A stretch of 34,564 nt of DNA, from the IMG/VR virus record IMGVR_UViG_3300024520_000271, positions 1 through 34,564 of that record; one strand, 5' to 3'. Positions 22,078 through 29,276 of this stretch are shown here, piece by piece. A program made the translations under genes and the position numbers. The notes below the pieces were generated by a model. That model saw only the letters and a program-made list of their open reading frames with translations, was not told where the DNA came from and searched no databases. The number at the start of each line of letters is the position of its first letter. Position 1 is the stretch's first letter. Source of the DNA: a virus.

Positions 22078-22598
22078 AACATGTACCAATTTACATAATA
22101 TTAGTACTATTGCTGCTTGTTGTTACGTGTAGTGATAATAAAACAAGCTGTATTGATAGAACTAAAGCAGTAGTTGAATACGATACTACTATAATTCATC
22201 ATACAATCAGAGACACTATAACATCATTTGATACTATTGTTAAAAATACAAGAGATACAATAGTTGATAGTGTTAAATATTCTTTGAATGAATATCACTA
22301 TAAAGTGAATGATTCATTAATAACAGGCGAAATAGTTGTAGAAGCACCGTTTAATCCCATTTTAAGATATGAATTAACGGCTAACTCATTTCATACAACC
22401 GAATACACCAAAGAAACTATAACTAACCTTAGAGGCTTCTTGTATGGAGGGCAAATAACTATAGATCCTTTATTAACTAATTTGCAGGGAACTTTAGCTT
22501 ATCAAAATAAGCGTGGTAGTATGTACAGTCTAGGTTTAGGCTTTGATTTCACAAATAAAAATAGGCTCATTTCTGTAGGCTATTTAAAAAAATTCTAA
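22074..22598 (+). CDS. Putative spanin-like lipoprotein
   Basis: The 174-aa ORF has no early ATG; a TTG at 22074 overlapping the previous TGA (TTGA) is the best start. A hydrophobic segment (residues 6-18, IYIILVLLLLVVT) ends in Cys19, lipobox-like. A DT-rich periplasmic stretch follows (YDTTIIHHTIRDTITSFDTI), as seen in Rz/spanin-like proteins of Bacteroidota phages. The last 60 residues alternate like outer-membrane strands (GGQITIDPLLTNLQGTLAY, SMYSLGLGFDFTNKNRL, ISVGYLKKF with terminal Phe). A lipoprotein anchor plus outer-membrane-like terminus would suit a single-protein spanin linking envelope layers, but this is inference. Confidence 0.6.
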   Translation: MKHVPIYIILVLLLLVVTCSDNKTSCIDRTKAVVEYDTTIIHHTIRDTITSFDTIVKNTRDTIVDSVKYSLNEYHYKVNDSLITGEIVVEAPFNPILRYELTANSFHTTEYTKETITNLRGFLYGGQITIDPLLTNLQGTLAYQNKRGSMYSLGLGFDFTNKNRLISVGYLKKF

Positions 22599-22606
22599 AA
22601 AAATTA

Positions 22607-22636
22607 TTGTTTATTAGTTTTTTCTGTTTACATTTG
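22607..22636 (+). promoter_or_regulatory. Bacteroidota-type promoter
   Basis: TTG (22607-22609), exactly 19 bases, then TACATTTG (22629-22636). It lies 40 bases upstream of the secreted protein gene at 22677 and is one of the two best consensus matches seen in the window. Confidence 0.8.
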
Positions 22637-22676
22637 TCAAGTCTTTAAAAAGAATTAAAGATTTAAACTAAACAAA

Positions 22677-23033
22677 ATGAAGAAATTAACTTTAACATTA
22701 GGGACTATTTTAGTAGCTCTAACACTACAAGCCCAAGATGTGCAGATCAATAACAAAAACGTTGAAAGCTATCAATATTTAGATGTGCATACAGGCGTTA
22801 AAATGATGACAACTAGAGAAGCGGTTTTTGTAGATACTGGAGATAATAAATTTAGAGCTACTAACTGGGATTTAATGAAAAATCAGTCTGTTTGGTTTGA
22901 TGGTAAAAGATTAAAACCTAAAGATTCTATGAAACTTAAAAAGTATTTACTTTCGCATGGATGGAAAATAGCAGATAAAACGCCATCAATGATAGGTAAC
23001 ATAACTACAACCATTACAACTTACATTAAATAA
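22677..23033 (+). CDS. Secreted 118-aa protein
   Basis: The protein has a Sec signal peptide: MKKLTLTLGTILVALTLQAQ with probable cleavage after AQA or LQA around residue 19. The mature ~98 residues start DVQINNKNVESYQYLDVHTG and contain WDLMKNQSVWFDGKRLKPKD; the style resembles small periplasmic or secreted Bacteroidota proteins. It has its own strong promoter between the lysis cassette and the replication region, so it may be an early-expressed moron acting in the envelope. No family recognised. Confidence 0.7.
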   Translation: MKKLTLTLGTILVALTLQAQDVQINNKNVESYQYLDVHTGVKMMTTREAVFVDTGDNKFRATNWDLMKNQSVWFDGKRLKPKDSMKLKKYLLSHGWKIADKTPSMIGNITTTITTYIK

Positions 23034-23034
23034 T

Positions 23035-23313
23035 ATGATGACAACAAACGAAGCAGAGAAATTTGTTCAAGAAATAGGATGCTTAAAATTTAGATATGCT
23101 ACAGAATTAAGTGTATATTACACTACTTTAATTCCTGCAGTGGTAGATGAAAAAGCTTACTACTATCAATTTGAATTTGATTTCACGCCTGAAAGCGAAT
23201 TTACTTTTTTCGCTTATGATAGTGCTAATCAGTTTTTAAGTGATTTTAAATTAGTTAGTATTGCATTACTAGATAATGATAGAATTGAAGACGTTATTTA
23301 TAAAAATTATTAA
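23035..23313 (+). CDS. Hypothetical 92-aa protein
   Basis: The product (MMTTNEAEKFVQEIGCLKF) is a small alpha/beta protein rich in aromatic residues (YYYQFEFDFTPESEFTFFAY). Two adjacent ATG codons (23035, 23038) are both possible starts. It follows the secreted protein by one base and precedes the exonuclease, so it is likely co-transcribed with them from the promoter at 22607. No family recognised. Confidence 0.65.
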   Translation: MMTTNEAEKFVQEIGCLKFRYATELSVYYTTLIPAVVDEKAYYYQFEFDFTPESEFTFFAYDSANQFLSDFKLVSIALLDNDRIEDVIYKNY

Positions 23314-23316
23314 GAT

Positions 23317-24246
23317 ATGAAATTAGGACAAAAAAAGATTCAAAGAATTACAGATTTATATGCTTCTAGTATGAGTCGAAAAGAAGTTCAAGAGTTATTA
23401 GCTGAAGAGTGGTGCTGTTCTGTAAGGAATATTAGATACCATGCTAAAATTTTAGGACTAGGAACTGTAAAAGCTCATACTAAAGAAGATAGAGTTTTAG
23501 TATATGATATTGAAACTTCAAGAGTTACGGCTAAAATTTGGAGTAGTGGTAAACAATATGTTAATCATTCAGCTTTAAAAACTAGCACTTCTATTATTTC
23601 TATAGCTTGGAAGTGGATAGGTGAAGACAAAGTTCATTCTTTAACATGGGATAAAGACCAATGTGATAAAACTATGATGGAAAAGTTTTTAAAAGAATAT
23701 AATAAAGCTGCTATTGTAGTAGGTCAAAATAACAATTCTTTTGATAATAAATTAATAAATACAAGGGCTGCTTATCATAAATTGTTTGTTAATAGTTACA
23801 TAACATCATTTGATATTTATAGACACGCTAAATCTAAGTTTAGACTAGCGTCTTATTCTATGGCTTACATGGCTAAGTATTTCGGTTTAACATTAAAGCA
23901 ATCACATGAAGGTATTCATATGTGGGATATGATAGAAGACGGTACGAAAGCAGAACAAAAGGAATATCTTAAAAAAATGGTAGATTATAACGTAGGTGAT
24001 ATTGTAACTACTGAAGAGCTATATATGACTTTAAGACCTTACTTTAAACACGCAACTAATTTAGCTGTTAAAGATGGTTTACCTAAGTGGGCTTGTCCTA
24101 ATACGGGTTCTTTAAATGTAAGTTTACTAGATACTAAGTTTACAGCAGCAGGAACAGTACAAAGAATTTTATATTGCGAGGAAAGTAACACTCAATATAA
24201 AGTAAGTAATAAGACCTACATGGATTTTTTGCAAAGACAATTGTAA
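23317..24246 (+). CDS. DnaQ-like 3'-5' exonuclease with N-terminal HTH
   Basis: The 309-aa protein has an N-terminal helix-turn-helix-like part (residues 1-50, MSRKEVQELLAEEWCCSVRN) and an RNase H-fold exonuclease domain with the three DEDD motifs: YDIETS (Asp64, Glu66), GQNNNSFDNKLINTR (Asp143) and MVDYNVGDIVTTEELY (Asp228 with Tyr224, the DEDDy/DEDDh region). It removes 3' ends, acting in proofreading or recombination. A polymerase-palm-like protein (26807) is encoded 2.5 kb away without its own obvious exonuclease, so this could proofread in trans; that link is inferred. Confidence 0.82.
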   Translation: MKLGQKKIQRITDLYASSMSRKEVQELLAEEWCCSVRNIRYHAKILGLGTVKAHTKEDRVLVYDIETSRVTAKIWSSGKQYVNHSALKTSTSIISIAWKWIGEDKVHSLTWDKDQCDKTMMEKFLKEYNKAAIVVGQNNNSFDNKLINTRAAYHKLFVNSYITSFDIYRHAKSKFRLASYSMAYMAKYFGLTLKQSHEGIHMWDMIEDGTKAEQKEYLKKMVDYNVGDIVTTEELYMTLRPYFKHATNLAVKDGLPKWACPNTGSLNVSLLDTKFTAAGTVQRILYCEESNTQYKVSNKTYMDFLQRQL

Positions 24247-24348
24247 TACGCCAAAACTTGATTAAATTAATAGTTATGGCGAATTAAACCTAAACAGCAC
24301 AGTGTATGTTGCGTTGCGGAATTAACAATAAAATTAAATAGAAAAGAT
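24247..24348 (+). repeat. Inter-gene element E6
   Basis: This spacer of 102 bases opens with an inverted repeat CGCCAAAACT / AGTTATGGCG (one mismatch) right after the exonuclease stop, which may act as a terminator, and carries CCTAAACAGCACAG (24289-24302), identical to a spacer in the minus-strand cluster (11542-11555). Confidence 0.6.
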
Positions 24349-24567
24349 ATGAATTGGATTAAGAGATTATTTAGTAAAAAACCACTAAACAAGCAATGTG
24401 ATATACATTGTGTTAGCAGTAGTTTTAATTGCTTAGGCTGTAATAAAGTTGTAGATGGTGGCGACTACTTATATATAAAAGAATTTAGAGATGAATTTGC
24501 AAAAAACAGATGCAAAAAATGTGTAACAGAAATAGTTGAAAGCGGTAAATTAGTTGAGATACTTTAA
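24349..24567 (+). CDS. 72-aa Cys-rich small protein
   Basis: First gene of the second small-gene array. The N-terminus MNWIKRLFSKK is amphipathic and basic, and the body has CDIHC, NCLGCNKVV and RCKKCVTEI, a double CxxC zinc-binding arrangement. The look is bacterial more than phage-structural. It is preceded by an A-rich leader and flanked by elements of the shared spacer family. No known function. Confidence 0.6.
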   Translation: MNWIKRLFSKKPLNKQCDIHCVSSSFNCLGCNKVVDGGDYLYIKEFRDEFAKNRCKKCVTEIVESGKLVEIL

Positions 24568-24614
24568 TTACTGCTAACGAATGGTAATATGTTTTGAATT
24601 TAAAATTTTGAGTG
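24568..24614 (+). repeat. Inter-gene element E7
   Basis: The spacer begins TTACTGCTAACGAATGG directly after the stop codon, similar to spacers E2 and E3 of the minus-strand cluster read in their own direction. Confidence 0.4.
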
Positions 24615-24794
24615 ATGGAAAATAACAAAGAAATAGAAAACTACCCTGATGAGTTTTGGGATGATTACGAAGAAAATGACGAACCCGATTACTACTACTG
24701 TAATTGTTGCAATAGCACCCAAGCCGAATTAAGTTTTGGAAATAGCTGCAACACTTGCGGAATATTTGGAGTGATGGAAGGAGAAAATTTTTAA
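24615..24794 (+). CDS. 59-aa acidic zinc-ribbon protein
   Basis: A very acidic N-terminus (YPDEFWDDYEENDEPDYYY) leads into a CxxC...CxxC ribbon (CNCCNST, SCNTCGIFG). ATG at 24615 is taken over the GTG one codon earlier. The array partners on both sides and the spacer elements suggest it is a cassette-like accessory gene. Function unknown. Confidence 0.6.
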   Translation: MENNKEIENYPDEFWDDYEENDEPDYYYCNCCNSTQAELSFGNSCNTCGIFGVMEGENF

Positions 24795-24892
24795 TATAAA
24801 ATATATTACGTGTTAGGCTCATTTTTAATTGTTGCCTAAACGCATTGTGTATGGGTAGTTTTTGCCCGATTTAATAACTTAAAAATATAATT
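24795..24892 (+). repeat. Inter-gene element E8
   Basis: The spacer contains GTTAGGC and GCCTAAAC as inverted arms 15 bases apart, followed by GTATGGGTAG and TTTTTGCCCG. The arm sequences recall the outer cores of integron attC sites, but the canonical paired 7-base cores are not all present and no integrase is seen. Confidence 0.5.
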
Positions 24893-25024
24893 ATGAAGAA
24901 AGAACAATTTGAAATACTGATGTATGCGCTTTATGGAAACAACCAATTATTTATACCACAAGGGCAAACCATACAAGAATGGATAGATAATGCCTTTGAT
25001 AACGCAGAAAAGCAAGGGCAATAA
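24893..25024 (+). CDS. 43-aa protein
   Basis: The short ORF encodes MKKEQFEILMYALYGNNQLF and ends TIQEWIDNAFDNAEKQGQ, two helices around a Gly-Asn turn. It has an A-rich leader (TAAAAATATAATT) and a clean stop inside the array of small genes. Short size limits certainty. No family known. Confidence 0.5.
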   Translation: MKKEQFEILMYALYGNNQLFIPQGQTIQEWIDNAFDNAEKQGQ

Positions 25025-25139
25025 TTACCTATACACGTTGTTGTATGTCTTTTTTAATTACATACAACACCGAGCTATGTAACGCCTTTTCGGTGTTATA
25101 TTAGCGAATGTTAGGAATAGTAAAAACAAATAAAAAAAT
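25025..25139 (+). repeat. Inter-gene element E9
   Basis: This 115-base spacer is the most complete member. It contains TTGTTGTATGTC...AATTACAT (25038-25063; 25 of 26 shared with E1), ACAACACCGAGCT (25064-25076) and TTAGCGAATGTTAGGAA (25101-25117), both shared with E5, and an AACACCGA / TCGGTGTT inverted repeat. ACACCRARCTATGTAACG and CGGTGTTATAT are also found in E10 at 29275. Confidence 0.65.
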
Positions 25140-25562
25140 ATGAAGATAAGCAAAAACATAACATTAAAAGAGGCTGTTAACTCAGCTACAGCAAATAGGA
25201 GAAAAATTAAAAACACTCCTAATGAGAAACAATTAGAAGCAATGAAAACTATTTCAGAAAAAGTTTTCGAGCCTTTAAGGGAAGGCTTAGGTAATAACCC
25301 TATAAGGATTAATTCATTCTTTAGATGTATCGAACTTAATAGAGCTGTAGGCGGCTCTTATATTTCACAGCACTGCAAGGGTGAAGCAATGGATTTAAGA
25401 GCTTTAAATGGTTCTAATGCAGATTTATATTACTATATTCGAGATAACCTAGATTTTGATCAATTAATATGGGAGTATGGTAATGATGAAGAGCCTGCAT
25501 GGATTCATGTATCATATACAACAACTAAACCAAATAGAAAACAAACATTAAGAATAAGATGA
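25140..25562 (+). CDS. Peptidase M15-type endolysin
   Basis: The 140-aa protein matches M15 (D-Ala-D-Ala carboxypeptidase/L-Ala-D-Glu endopeptidase type) phage endolysins: FRCIELNRAVGGSYISQHCKG (residues about 61-81), with zinc ligands His78 and Asp85 (QHCKGEAMD) and His123 (WIHVSY). It cleaves peptidoglycan cross-links at lysis. No signal peptide is visible, so it needs the holin-type proteins encoded at 21695-22077. It overlaps the next gene (ATGA). The gene is separated from the lysis cassette by about 2.5 kb, including the small-gene array. Confidence 0.88.
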   Translation: MKISKNITLKEAVNSATANRRKIKNTPNEKQLEAMKTISEKVFEPLREGLGNNPIRINSFFRCIELNRAVGGSYISQHCKGEAMDLRALNGSNADLYYYIRDNLDFDQLIWEYGNDEEPAWIHVSYTTTKPNRKQTLRIR

Positions 25563-25834
25563 ATATAGAAGAAACTAACAAAAGAATAACAGAAGAGTTG
25601 GCAGCGTTTTGTGCTGAATTATTACAAAAGAATGAAGATTATAATAATAGTTTGCATGAGCCTAATATTTTCGGTCAAGACCCTATCGAAGGAATTAAAG
25701 CAAGAATAAGTGATAAACTTAATAGAATACTTTCAAAAGGATTAGACGATAAAACAGAAGATTCTTTTAGAGATTTGTTTGGCTATTATATTCATTATAA
25801 AATTATGATAGATGGCAAAGAAAAAAGAAGTTAG
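25559..25834 (+). CDS. DUF1599-like nucleotide-modification-associated protein
   Basis: The 91-aa sequence has KNEDYNNSL (residues about 25-33), IEGIKARISDKLNRIL (about 43-58) and TEDSFRDLFGYYIHYKIM (about 66-83). This order corresponds to the DUF1599 (nucleotide modification associated domain 1) pattern KxxDYxxS...RxxDKxxR...EDxxxDLxGY. Such proteins go with altered nucleotide pools or base modification in phages. No base-modifying enzyme is recognised elsewhere in the window, so its role is open. It is coupled to the endolysin gene and overlaps the following gene by 23 bases. Confidence 0.6.
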   Translation: MNIEETNKRITEELAAFCAELLQKNEDYNNSLHEPNIFGQDPIEGIKARISDKLNRILSKGLDDKTEDSFRDLFGYYIHYKIMIDGKEKRS

Positions 25835-26009
25835 TAAAAGGTCTGTTAATCAATATCCACACAATCTAAATAAGCATACTATAATTACGGATAGAAATAG
25901 CTTTAATGTTAAAGGACAGCGATATACAATAAGCGGAGATAACATAATAAACATCACAACCAAAGAAGTTTATACTGTTGATTGGCAAAAGGTTAAAGAT
26001 TACTTTTAA
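25812..26009 (+). CDS. Hypothetical 65-aa basic protein
   Basis: The product starts MAKKKEVSKRSVNQYPHNLN and has a beta-strand pattern (HTIITDRNSFNVKGQRYTIS, GDNIINITTKEVYTV). It ends 6 bases before a strong terminator, so it is the last gene of the lysis/accessory transcript. No family recognised. Confidence 0.6.
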   Translation: MAKKKEVSKRSVNQYPHNLNKHTIITDRNSFNVKGQRYTISGDNIINITTKEVYTVDWQKVKDYF

Positions 26010-26014
26010 AATAT

Positions 26015-26046
26015 ATTCCCTGTTATTAATTTAACAGGGAATTTTT
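26015..26046 (+). terminator. Rho-independent terminator
   Basis: ATTCCCTGTTA (26015-26025) pairs perfectly over 11 bp with TAACAGGGAAT (26032-26042) around a 6-base loop; TTTTT follows (42-46). Strongest terminator in the window; a promoter box follows within 4 bases. Confidence 0.92.
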
Positions 26047-26049
26047 ATA

Positions 26050-26057
26050 TACATTTG
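26050..26057 (+). promoter_or_regulatory. TAnnTTTG promoter box of the HNH gene
   Basis: TACATTTG matches TAnnTTTG; no TTG at the ideal distance (the place falls inside the terminator loop). It sits 22 bases before the HNH gene and directly after the terminator. Confidence 0.55.
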
Positions 26058-26078
26058 TAGGGAATTAAAATTTATATT

Positions 26079-26810
26079 ATGACAAAGGAAGAGAAAAGAA
26101 GAGAGTATTCGAGGCAGTGGTATTTAAAAAACAAAGAAAAATCTGCTGCTAAAGCAAGAGCGTATTATATAGCAAATAAAGAGAGGATAAATGCTACTGT
26201 TAAAAAATACAGAAATGAAAACTCAGAAAAAGTTAAGGCTAGACTTAGAAAATATACAGAGAAAAACAAAAAGAAAATAGCAGCAAATGCTAAGATTTAT
26301 AGGGAGAAAAACGGAGAAAAAATAAGAGAAAAACAGAGACTTTACTACGCTGAAAATAGAAAAAAAGAAGCTATTAGGAAAAAAAAATACCACGCAGCAA
26401 CAAGGGAAAGGAGAAACAAAACAGAAAGAGACCGTTTAAATTCAGACCCTATTTACAAGTTGAAAAGAGGGGTGAGACATAATATATGCGGGTCTTTTAA
26501 GCGTCAAGGATTCACTAAAAAATCAAAGTCTTTTAAAATTCTATGCTGCGACTACAGTACTTTCCTAAAGCATATTGAATCTAAATTTACTGAAGGTATG
26601 ACATTAGAAAATTATGGCGAATGGCATTTAGACCATCAAATACCTTTAGCTTTAGCAGAAACAGAAGAAGAGGTTATAGAGCTATGCCATTACACAAATT
26701 ACCAACCGTTATGGAAAGAAGAAAATTTTTCAAAAGGAGATGCTATTTTTTTAGAAAATATTAGTTTTGCAAATCAAACTAGGTTTGCTAAGTTTTTAAG
26801 TAGAGTATGA
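26079..26810 (+). CDS. Free-standing HNH endonuclease
   Basis: The 243-aa protein has a very basic, repetitive N-terminal part (residues 1-125) built of copies of Y-[YR]-x-x-N-[KR]-E-[KR]-[IK], a DNA-binding coil found in phage homing endonucleases, then an HNH domain: CDYSTFLKHIESKF (about 154-167), EWHLDHQIPLALAE (about 181-194, with HLDH) and LCHYTNYQPLWKEENFSKGD (about 203-222, with N and K of the HNH). It probably cleaves DNA at a specific site in relatives lacking it. Its own promoter/terminator boundary and position before the replication protein are typical for a mobile homing gene. The last bases overlap the next start (ATGA). Confidence 0.87.
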   Translation: MTKEEKRREYSRQWYLKNKEKSAAKARAYYIANKERINATVKKYRNENSEKVKARLRKYTEKNKKKIAANAKIYREKNGEKIREKQRLYYAENRKKEAIRKKKYHAATRERRNKTERDRLNSDPIYKLKRGVRHNICGSFKRQGFTKKSKSFKILCCDYSTFLKHIESKFTEGMTLENYGEWHLDHQIPLALAETEEEVIELCHYTNYQPLWKEENFSKGDAIFLENISFANQTRFAKFLSRV

Positions 26811-29047
26811 AGTATTTATATAATGAAAACAAATATCTATCTAGCGATATTATTAGTGAATGTTTTGAGAATGGAAAGATTAATTATATTGATAAGGTTT
26901 TGACAGGTTCAGGTTTTACTACTGGCTTCTCATTTTTACAACCTGCTTTTAATAAAGTTAATGTTTTAATAGCTCCTAATCAATCAATAGTTAAAGACAA
27001 AGAAAAAGAATATAAAGTAGGTAAATTCGCCCCTAATAAAAGAGCTGCATTTGTTTACGAGGGCAGCCCGTTACGTGGTAAGCACTCCGATTACGATTTA
27101 GTAGTATTAGTTGCTGATTCATTTAATAACTTCAGTTATCTATTAAAAGGTAATATTGATAAATTAATGGTAGATGAATTCCATTCTGTTATTATTCAAA
27201 GCTCTTTTAGGCATCAGCTTAAAAAAATGATATACGCTTTAGAAAATGATCATAAAGAAGCAGCTATTAGTTTTGTTACTGCATCTCCTTTATTATATTC
27301 TAAGATAGATATACAAATAGAAAATAAATACATGGATGATAGAATATTATACACTTCATCTGATGTAAAAGAATCTATTAAAAGGTGTGTCGAATCCATT
27401 AAATCAGGGAAGAAAACTATTATTTTTATTCAAGATGCTACAATAGTTAAAAACATTTTAAGAGCTGCAGGTAGAAATAATTTTAGATTAATAAGTGGCA
27501 ATAATTTTCTAAGTACATTATTAACTAAGGGCATTTATAAACTAGATGAAAATTCTAATATAGTTATTTGTTCATCTGCAGCTTTTGAAGGGTGGAGTGA
27601 TTATAGTATAAACGGTCATTCTTATATTTATATGAATTTAGGTAATCAACATAATACTTTTTTAGGCTGTAATATCTACCAAGCATTAGGAAGGTTAAGA
27701 GAGGGTTACGAATATGCGGAGATTTGTTGCACTAGATTAGGTGGTGGTGGTTTTGCTAATAACATAGTAGAAAGTTTACAAGATAAATTAGATAAGTTCA
27801 TTCAAATAGATAAATTTTCTATTGAGCAAAAACAATCTAAAAGTTTTGAATTTAGTTTCAAAAGAGAAAGAGTTAAAGCATTAGATTTAAAACCGTATAT
27901 GTTTTTTAAAAGAGATAAAAACGTTTACACTATATTAAAATATTATCATGCTATAGATGTGCATAATGAAACAAAACAAATAGATACTCAATTAAAACTT
28001 TATACTAATTATTTAAGAGTAAGAAAAATAGAATTAAAAGATATAGATGTGGACATAACACAAAAAAGAATGATGAGTAGAGTTGGTAGAGAGCAAAGGA
28101 TAGAAAATATAGTTACTAATGTAAGAGATAATAATTTAGAAGATTCTTTTATGGATTTCTTTTTTAAGAATTTCAGACCTGAAGATAAAATTAAATACTA
28201 TGTAAATGAGATAGATATTTTACAAAGTTGTGCTTTTGAATTAGAAATTGAATTAGATATTAAATATGAAACATTAAAACAATATCTTTTAAATGATGGT
28301 TATTTTAAAGAATTAAAGAAAGTATTAAAAGAAGCATCTATTAAGTGGGGATCATCTAAAAGAGAGATAACAGAAAGTTTAAAGACTTTTGAAGAAACTA
28401 CTTTTCAATATACTTTAGATGTTGCAATAGGAATCACCACAGGCTACTTTGAAAGTAATATGGTAGGGCATAGAGATTATAATAAATTAACACAAGTAGG
28501 AATTGATTTAATAGAGTTTGTTGCATTAAAACTAAATAAAGAAGTAACAGAAGTAGATATTAGAAATTGTTTTCCTCGTATAATATACGCTTTAAATGGT
28601 TATTCGTTGCCCTCAGATTTTTATGGTATTGATAGACAAAAGAACAAAAAAAGGATTAATGTATTATTGAATTCATTTAGATACAATAAAGAGAATTTAA
28701 GACCGTATGAAACACAGAAAAAAGACAGTAGAAGAAAATTAATTGAAGTTGGCATTAAAGAAGAGGTTGTAGAATGGTTAATAAATAATTATTTTAATAC
28801 AGCATTTAAAGGGGATTTCTTTAACTTCTTAGCATATCATGAGAGAGTTATAATAGGAGCTGCTATGGAAAAAATAAAACAATCTAATGCAAATATAGAA
28901 TTATATAGAAGACACGATAGCTTTTTATGCTTTAACGAATTGAGTTATAAAGTTTTAAATAATTTTGAATACTTAGGATGCAAAGATTGGTTCGATTCTT
29001 TTAAACCAAATGACAATGATTTTATTTTAAAACCGTTGTTATTCTAA
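26807..29047 (+). CDS. SF2-helicase-like protein with putative polymerase-palm C-terminus
   Basis: The 746-aa protein has SF2 helicase/Herpes-origin-binding-like motifs: P-loop position LTGSGFTTGF (residues 32-41, Phe37 where Lys is expected), DEFH (123-126), SFVTASP (155-161) and YQALGRLREG (291-300). Residues about 580-710 show another series: VDIRNCFPRII (Asp584), KKRINVLLNSFRYN (614-627) and YRRHDSFLCF (700-709, Asp704). These resemble polymerase palm motifs A (DxxSLYPSI), B (KxxxNSxYG) and C (DTDS or HDE), though the spacing between A and B is short and motif C has one Asp. No other DNA polymerase or primase is recognised in the genome. A replication role is likely; polymerase activity is inference. 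Confidence 0.6.
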   Translation: MKYLYNENKYLSSDIISECFENGKINYIDKVLTGSGFTTGFSFLQPAFNKVNVLIAPNQSIVKDKEKEYKVGKFAPNKRAAFVYEGSPLRGKHSDYDLVVLVADSFNNFSYLLKGNIDKLMVDEFHSVIIQSSFRHQLKKMIYALENDHKEAAISFVTASPLLYSKIDIQIENKYMDDRILYTSSDVKESIKRCVESIKSGKKTIIFIQDATIVKNILRAAGRNNFRLISGNNFLSTLLTKGIYKLDENSNIVICSSAAFEGWSDYSINGHSYIYMNLGNQHNTFLGCNIYQALGRLREGYEYAEICCTRLGGGGFANNIVESLQDKLDKFIQIDKFSIEQKQSKSFEFSFKRERVKALDLKPYMFFKRDKNVYTILKYYHAIDVHNETKQIDTQLKLYTNYLRVRKIELKDIDVDITQKRMMSRVGREQRIENIVTNVRDNNLEDSFMDFFFKNFRPEDKIKYYVNEIDILQSCAFELEIELDIKYETLKQYLLNDGYFKELKKVLKEASIKWGSSKREITESLKTFEETTFQYTLDVAIGITTGYFESNMVGHRDYNKLTQVGIDLIEFVALKLNKEVTEVDIRNCFPRIIYALNGYSLPSDFYGIDRQKNKKRINVLLNSFRYNKENLRPYETQKKDSRRKLIEVGIKEEVVEWLINNYFNTAFKGDFFNFLAYHERVIIGAAMEKIKQSNANIELYRRHDSFLCFNELSYKVLNNFEYLGCKDWFDSFKPNDNDFILKPLLF

Positions 29048-29065
29048 AAAAGTTTATTATATTTG
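29036..29065 (+). promoter_or_regulatory. Bacteroidota-type promoter
   Basis: TTG (29036-29038), 19 bases, TATATTTG (29058-29065). The upstream box lies in the last codons of the helicase/palm gene. It would start the unit beginning with the 49-aa gene at 29127 and the second helicase. Confidence 0.78.
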
Positions 29066-29126
29066 CTAATGCTAAATGTAAAAAACGTTTTAATGATTTT
29101 TAAATAATGTTATAAACTTTTAATTA

Positions 29127-29276
29127 ATGGAAACAAGAGCGAAACAAACGGAACATTTTAAAGGGCTTATGTATGATTTAGAAGATAAAAATGATAGAAT
29201 AGCTTTGTTATGGAGCTTAGTAAATGCTAATAAAATAAATAGAAGGCAGTTTAAGGAATTAATTAATTGTTTATAA
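29127..29276 (+). CDS. 49-aa helical protein
   Basis: The ORF gives a 49-residue charged helical protein (METRAKQTEHFKGLMYDLED at the start, NRRQFKELINCL at the end). It has a promoter 60 bases upstream. Its stop codon TAA lies in the left arm of an inverted repeat (29275-29324), an arrangement seen at cassette-type boundaries in this genome. No family known. Confidence 0.55.
   Translation: METRAKQTEHFKGLMYDLEDKNDRIALLWSLVNANKINRRQFKELINCL

Noticed and set aside
24574-24822. 82-codon minus-strand frame over the small-gene array
   Set aside because: Shadow of the Cys-rich plus-strand gene, which has a zinc-ribbon pattern and leader.
24795-25139. Integron attC sites proper
   Set aside because: GTTAGGC/GCCTAAAC arms look similar, but full RYYYAAC...GTTRRRY core pairs are not consistently present and no tyrosine integrase gene is in the window. 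Kept as an 'attC-like' idea only.
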